Shown here piece after piece: positions 59,011 through 64,000 of a stretch of DNA of 64,000 bases. The notes below the pieces were generated by a model, which was not told the origin of the DNA, ran no database searches, and saw only the letters and a list, made by a program, of their open reading frames with translations. The position numbers and the translations under genes were made by a program. The stretch is from Haemonchus contortus. Its lineage: Eukaryota; Nematoda; Chromadorea; Rhabditida; Trichostrongylidae. The stretch spans positions 38,132,612-38,196,611 of the forward strand of contig LS997564.1 of assembly GCA_000469685.2 (NCBI GenBank), given 5' to 3'. Each line of letters begins with the position of its first letter. Within the stretch, counting starts at the first letter, position 1.

Positions 59011-59471
59011 GGGCGGAGGTGGTGTAAGTGTAGCGGCCAGTGGCGCACTATCACCCACACCCTATGGTCCGGGAATCGAATCCCGGCTCGATACATGCTC
59101 AGGCCAACCAGCTTACAGAAACGAAAATTCTGTACAGCACTCGGCTCTGACAGTTTTCATTTTTCACCTGTCACATATACGACGCATCCAAAAGGGGCTT
59201 TTGGTAAGGGCACCAGGGGGAGGGAGAGGGGGGGGGGTTGGGGGTTACTGTAAGAGCCAATTGCCCGTACTGAGTTTTGTGTAACCAGCCTTCCAGATCC
59301 CGCCGTTGATAAAACAGGACTGGATTGTCAGGGAAGATAAAAGCAGTGACTTGTACATCGGCTGAACACTGCAGGTCATTGTATAAGCCCATACGCATTC
59401 AAACGCTACTACAGTTCTGACTGGGACTTGAGTACGCAGGCGTATTCCACGAAACTAGACCGATTAAGCCA
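59011..59471 (+). repeat. tRNA-derived SINE, copy 3, split by an insertion
   Basis: Head GGGCGGAGGTGGTGTAAGTG with B-box GGGAATCGAATCCCGG. The sequence is then interrupted after CAGGCCAACCAGC, and resumes at 59283 with AACCAGCCTTCCAGATCC through GGAAGATAAAAGCAGTGA to the tail ending near GATTAAGCC. Confidence 0.8.
59113..59282. mobile_element. 170-bp insertion inside SINE copy 3
   Basis: Flanked by the direct repeat AACCAGC (59106-59112 and 59283-59289), a 7-base target-site duplication. Internal phrases GTCACATATACGACGCA and GTTACTGTAAGAG.. recur at 61628-61650 and 61945-61990, so it belongs to a dispersed family. Contains a run of G near 59220-59240. Confidence 0.6.
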
Positions 59472-60239
59472 GAAACTTGATGCTTTCTCACTAATTAACT
59501 TGATTCCTTTCAAATGAAACCAATAAATTTAGCAAAAATCAATAAGCATACAAACAATGGTTGAAGATTTTGCTATGAAACCTATGACTAGGCAAGAGAT
59601 GGTGATTCTAAGAAGAGAACAAGAGAGAGGATAGGTTGGCGTCCTGATGAATCAGCCTCTTTAGTGTTGCCCCTGCCATTGTTTGAAAAGTGCATATTTG
59701 TTTTTCGGAGAATTTTCTCAAACACCTTCTGAGAGAGGAATCGATCTTATCGATTAGAATGGCACGATCCTGAGCGGACCCCTGGGAAAAAACTCATAGA
59801 ATCGTTTGAACTCACGGCTAGAAATAGTTTCTGAAAAATGAGCTTAAGTTTTTTATGGATTGAAAAACGTCGCGTATTTCCCGAATCGCGAGTGTAAAGG
59901 CATTCCAACGGCTTTGGATTGATTGATCGCTCAATTGAGAAGAAATATTCGGAAAAGGAAAGAAATTTATTGTAAAACGCAAGAGTATCACCTGGTATTT
60001 TACTGTATCTTTCCACTTCAAATCTATGAATCACCAAAATTACACTTCACCTTTACTATTGAGACGACAAAGAAGCCAAGACAGATTGGCTCCCATGTAG
60101 GAGTAGGAAATTCATCAAGAACCAAAGTAGGAGAAAAACGAGAATGTTGCCATCTTAACCGTGGACCTATACAGGTTTTATTCAGTGTGACTTCTAGCCA
60201 CCCCCTTACATTATAAAGGATAAAACGTGAAGGATAAAG

Positions 60240-60300
60240 ACATTTGGCTTTATTCAACCCCGTTCGGGGAATGCGCCAAGCATCCGAACTCAAGTAGGAC
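60240..60300 (-). repeat. SINE 3' end fragment
   Basis: On the minus strand GGCGCATTCCCCGAACGGGG then TTGAATAAAGCC parallels the SINE tail GGCGCATCCCTCAGACGGG-ATTGATTAACGCC of copy 2. Confidence 0.45.
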
Positions 60301-60410
60301 ACTAGTGAAAATGTAGCTGGGGAGGGGGAAACCTTCTCTAACACTGTGCGCTAGAACAGGAAGGAGGGGTAGGAGCCTTTGAGCTCCCGTAATGATGCTC
60401 AATAAGAATA

Positions 60411-60575
60411 CTATGCTTAGGAGGTGAAACACAGAGATTGTTTGATCAGAAGATTTCCAACAAAAAAAAACATTTATCAATATCGGAAACCAGGGAGAAA
60501 GTGCACAAAGGAATTTTAAAAAAGTCTTTTTTGTTTGAAAAGCTTTGGAATGCCAGAACGATTCCGGAAAAATTG
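60411..60575. repeat. dispersed repeat copy 2
   Basis: Direct copy of 58829-58985 with small indels; the matching minus-strand frame (60250-60612) is open for 120 codons but differs in sequence. Confidence 0.6.
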
Positions 60576-61005
60576 CTTCAGATAGTAAAGGGGCGGAGTT
60601 GGTCCTTAACAAATAAATACAGTTTACAACGAGTTAGGCTTGTTCGATTCTTCCCCCATGCCAGCTTTTTACATGAGATAATTATCACACTCACCCTCGC
60701 TCCGCCCTTTTTCAAAGCTTAATCTAAAAACGGGGTAACGGAACTTCTCCCCTATCGCGGCATTCTCCCTTGCGGCAAGCGGCAAATGTCACTGCAATTA
60801 CCGTACTCCCGCCAATCGATAGGACGCGGAATTTTGCGTTGATTGCCTTGCTTTTTTATTAGATTCAATCGTTTTTTCTTCTGTTTCTTTTTCGTTTTCG
60901 TGTTTATTAGACTTGATTAATTAGAATGATATAAACGACGATCAATACCGCATTGGAATTGAAAAGAGCGGCCAGCCAATTCAAATAATTAAAGGACTCC
61001 CTACC

Positions 61006-61674
61006 TCACAAATTGCGCGCTCCAATCTTCCATCGCAATCCCGCGATAGGCGGCGGGTGCGGCGTCTGCGACGCCGTGTTAGGGGAGAAGTTCCCGAACC
61101 CGGGGCTATCCTTTCTTTCGTGCGCTCCAGCGTTCAGTGCTGGAGAGCGCCTAGCGTTCAGTGCCAAAGAAGAGTGGTGCCCCCCCCCTCCCGTCTCCGA
61201 CCTTATTTCCACCAAACACTTAGACCATAAAGAATTCAAAAGTATTCTGGGTATTATGGGAAACATATGAATGTTCTGGGATCGAACGTCGCCTGATTCC
61301 AGTAAAGTTCCTTTTTTCTCAACAGGGAACGCATCATAATAATGCTGTATAATACCCAGTAAACCACCTGTGTACTTGGAACATATGCGGTGCGAAAAAT
61401 GCAAGCCAATCTTCAGTTGGAAAGTCAAGTGGAAAGCAAGTAGTTCAAAGTCCACAGTGAAAATGTACCTTTCGTCCGCAAGAGAGTTCGATCCCATCGG
61501 AACAAAAAAAGCGAGACAAAAACATTGAAATATGGAGACTGACTCAACAGAATTATACAAGACGGATTTAATCGTCCCGTGAACGTGTGACACAGTAACC
61601 CAAACACGCTGAAGCACCTCCAAAACACCCGTCACATACACGACGCAAAGGAATGGTACCGCGGGTGAAGCCAC
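61006..61674 (-). other. long open frame over repeats, unassigned
   Basis: Open for 222 codons, the longest frame in the window outside the LINE, but without a recognised domain. Its C-terminal third is encoded by a GC-rich repeat (61010-61200) containing a GCGCTCCAGC..GCTGGAGAGCGC hairpin, and its N-terminal end lies in the dispersed family also seen at 59113-59282. The middle (61270-61560) is plain sequence with a Phe/Leu-rich reading. I read it as chance openness of repeats, though a decayed transposon gene cannot be excluded. Confidence 0.35.
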
Positions 61675-63459
61675 GGGGGTGGGTGCTGGGATACTACGGG
61701 GTTACGGTGTCACGCATTCACGGGACGCTGAAATCCCTCTAGTAAGAATTATCGACGTTGAACGGAAACGACAATCCAGTAGAAGAAACCTAGTCCTACA
61801 ATAAGGTGTGGGTCCTGGCTGGATTACGTCGTTGTAGTAAAACAAAACCCGGTAGTTCAGGATCTGTATATTCATCAACATGATGCTGTGGAATGAAATA
61901 TGTAGTCTGTGAAATTCTACTTCCATAGCATTTCATTCCACCGTAAGGTTACTGTGAAGAGCAGATTCCCGTACCGACTTTCGTTCCTGTTGAAATAGAA
62001 CGGGTGCCCAATCTGTCACTGCCGTTGTTTAAGCTTTAATGACTTTCTGTTCATGACCAACCACCTGTAGGGTTGTAAGCAGAAAGGGAGGTACGGTACG
62101 CTCAAATTGCGGAACGTTTAAACGAGAATCTCTAAAAAGAACAAGTGCTCAAAAGGGTAAAACCAATGGGGGCTACCGGATTTCTTGATGGACGGTACGC
62201 GTCGTTTTGAACGATAGTTCGAAACAAATTGCCTAGCCTCGAGCGTTGTCAACAAGCGACCAAGTAAACAAGTAAATAAACAAGCAAACACGCATTGGTT
62301 AACAAAAAACTGGTCTAAAATAGAAGTGGTCACTGCCGCTGACAGGCTACCTATCGTTGCTGATACAACAGCGAGCGATGATTTTGAGTGATCAAATAGT
62401 AATCGATCTTACTCATGGGAGGAATCCTTGCACAGGATGGTACAGCCTTTGAAAAATGATGAAGAATTCTCTGTCTAGCCGTCTTCAGAAAAAGCTCAAT
62501 GCAATGGCCGCCGATTTACATTTCGCATGAACACTGCGCAAACGCAGATGGTGTGGAAATCCGATAGGTCTTTTTTGACAGTCTCCCATTCGGCAGTCTT
62601 TCGTCCCGATGGTAGTGATAGAATGCATTCGGGATGAAAGAAATGTCGAATCGATTCGAGAACTCCATTCGTGAACCACTGCTGCCATCCCAGATTTTTG
62701 TGCTTCAGGTCGTCAAACGCGATTTGGGCCATGAGGTACCATTGAGGTCGCCGCCCCTATCTGATTCACTACGCACCTCTGCGACCTCGACTGGTTTTAA
62801 CATGTCTTGTCCTGGTTTACATGTTAATTAGGGACAAAAGTTGGTATGCCAAAAGCCCAATACTCACGGAGAGCTACCGAGAGAGCACAGACGAACATAG
62901 AAAAATGGGTGTCGCCGGCAAAGTCGAACTGAATCCGTGCCGAGCGTGCATAGCCCCCTGAGGGTTGAACTTCTCGAGGGAGGCTTCAGTCTATAGCTCG
63001 ATATTGGGCAAGCCAAATACGAATTTGAGCATCTCTTGAACTGTAAACGGGACTCGAAATCGCAACATTTTTTCCAAATCGATACTGTAAAAGTATCATG
63101 AACTTCGGGCACTTCAAAAGAGGGCAGTTTAAACTGCTCGTACGACTGTTCGACGATATTAATCATACAGAAAATGGAAACAAATCAATTGAAAAACCGT
63201 GAACTGTGAATGCCTGAACACGCTTCTAAAGCCAAATGCTCTCTAATGATGTCGTGATCAGAATATCGAATGGGGTACCCTAGCAAGAATAAAAATAAGT
63301 AATAAATTAGAAAAGGATCATTAAGAACGAGCAGGGCATCGACCCGGCCCCTAGTCCACTGCCTCATGTGGACACCAAACGATATTGGACGATCCACAAT
63401 GGACAACCTTCGATACATGCCCACCAGTTCGATCTCTGCTCAAACAAAGGAAAGGAAAG
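61675..63459. other. repeat-rich spacer
   Basis: Contains part of the family seen at 59113-59282 (61945-61990). Minus frame 62496-62732 and others show no recognised motif. No gene supported. Confidence 0.4.
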
Positions 63460-63509
63460 AATGCATTTCATCGAGAAACCAGAAGGCCTTAAGGCCAAAT
63501 TGACAATTT

Positions 63510-63745
63510 TGGCGCAAGCCCCGCCCCTTGGGGGTGCGGTCCGGTCCCGCCACCCATCATAAATGTTCCCCTCTTGCCTCCAATAATCCTGCTAAATTCA
63601 AACATCCTAGGTCCATTGAGACAGGAGTTACCATTTTCCGTTGAAACACTTATTTCGCGAAAACCCCACCCACTGGGCGGAGTCCGGCTCTGCCACCCAC
63701 CACATGTGTTCCCATCCTGGGGACAGGAATAATGAATTTCCGTGC
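63510..63745. repeat. diverged tandem duplication with GC-rich core
   Basis: Two similar blocks, 63510-63575 (GCGCAAGCCCCGCCCCTTGG ... CGCCACCCATCATAAATG) and 63655-63715 (GCGAAAACCCCACCCACTGG ... TGCCACCCACCACATGTG), about 145 bases apart. Both are followed by GTTCCC. A GACGGACAGACAGACA string follows at about 63755. Confidence 0.55.
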
Positions 63746-64000
63746 AAACAGAGAGACGGACAGACAGACACGAGCGCTTTTTATATAGTAACGATAGCTT
63801 TCAGAAAACAGATTGGCTCCTAATCGTCTTTTGGTGTTCGCCCACATGGGGATTCATGGAGGCCAACCGAGCTGCTATGTTCGAAAGGCACTGGGTAAGC
63901 TCTAAAAAGCAGGTAGAAGAAAGAGGAAAAAAGATAATTCGTGCAAAGCCAGTTAATCCTTTTCTTTTGCTACAATGAAGTGATCTGGTCTGTTACCTCT

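Overview
The window looks like nuclear DNA of a clade V nematode, probably a strongylid (hookworm-like) parasite. Genes are split into many small exons with mostly TTTCAG-like acceptors, start codons often sit a few bases after an unpaired 3' splice site as in spliced-leader trans-splicing, and the spaces between genes are filled with SINEs, LINE fragments, mariner/Tc1-type elements and fold-back repeats. Strain or species cannot be told from the sequence. All exon models below were built by eye from reading frame, splice phase and remembered family alignments.

Layout. 1-12 kb: a decayed mariner transposase (about 420-1100), a tRNA-derived SINE (2.7-3.0 kb), a three-exon secreted peptide precursor (5254-6594, +) and several weaker small-gene candidates (7.3-7.7, 9.4-10.6 and 11.2-11.8 kb). 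12-19.4 kb, minus strand: CD2BP2/U5-52K followed 262 bases downstream by the first three exons of RAB-35, whose remaining exons are not seen. 20.4-20.9 kb: a broken glycosyltransferase-like fragment next to a mariner MITE. 21.6-29.2 kb, minus: a nine-exon fucose-1-phosphate guanylyltransferase (FPGT), with an RTE-like LINE corpse in its last intron. 30.4-35.2 kb, minus: an eight-exon F-box/LRR-like gene carrying a nearly complete CR1/Jockey-type LINE (plus strand) in intron 2. 35.6-45.7 kb, minus: a 28-exon DEAH-box splicing helicase DHX38/PRP16 (C. elegans MOG-1 type), with a GIY-YIG retroelement remnant in intron 1. 47.4-50.1 kb, minus: a six-exon REEP1-4-type membrane-shaping protein. 50.1-64 kb: mostly repeats, with one candidate coiled-coil gene at 52.6-53.1 kb and a Tc1-type MITE at 56.5-57.0 kb.

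Functional links. Two same-strand pairs have operon-like spacing: CD2BP2 to RAB-35 (262 bases) and DHX38 to the F-box gene (352 bases, with an AATAAA between and a splice acceptor directly abutting the downstream ATG). In both pairs the first gene is a pre-mRNA splicing factor. The most novel item is the peptide precursor at 5254-6594: signal peptide, a cysteine-bearing middle part and two GMRLPN repeat peptides separated by an RKRR site, with all three exon phases agreeing.
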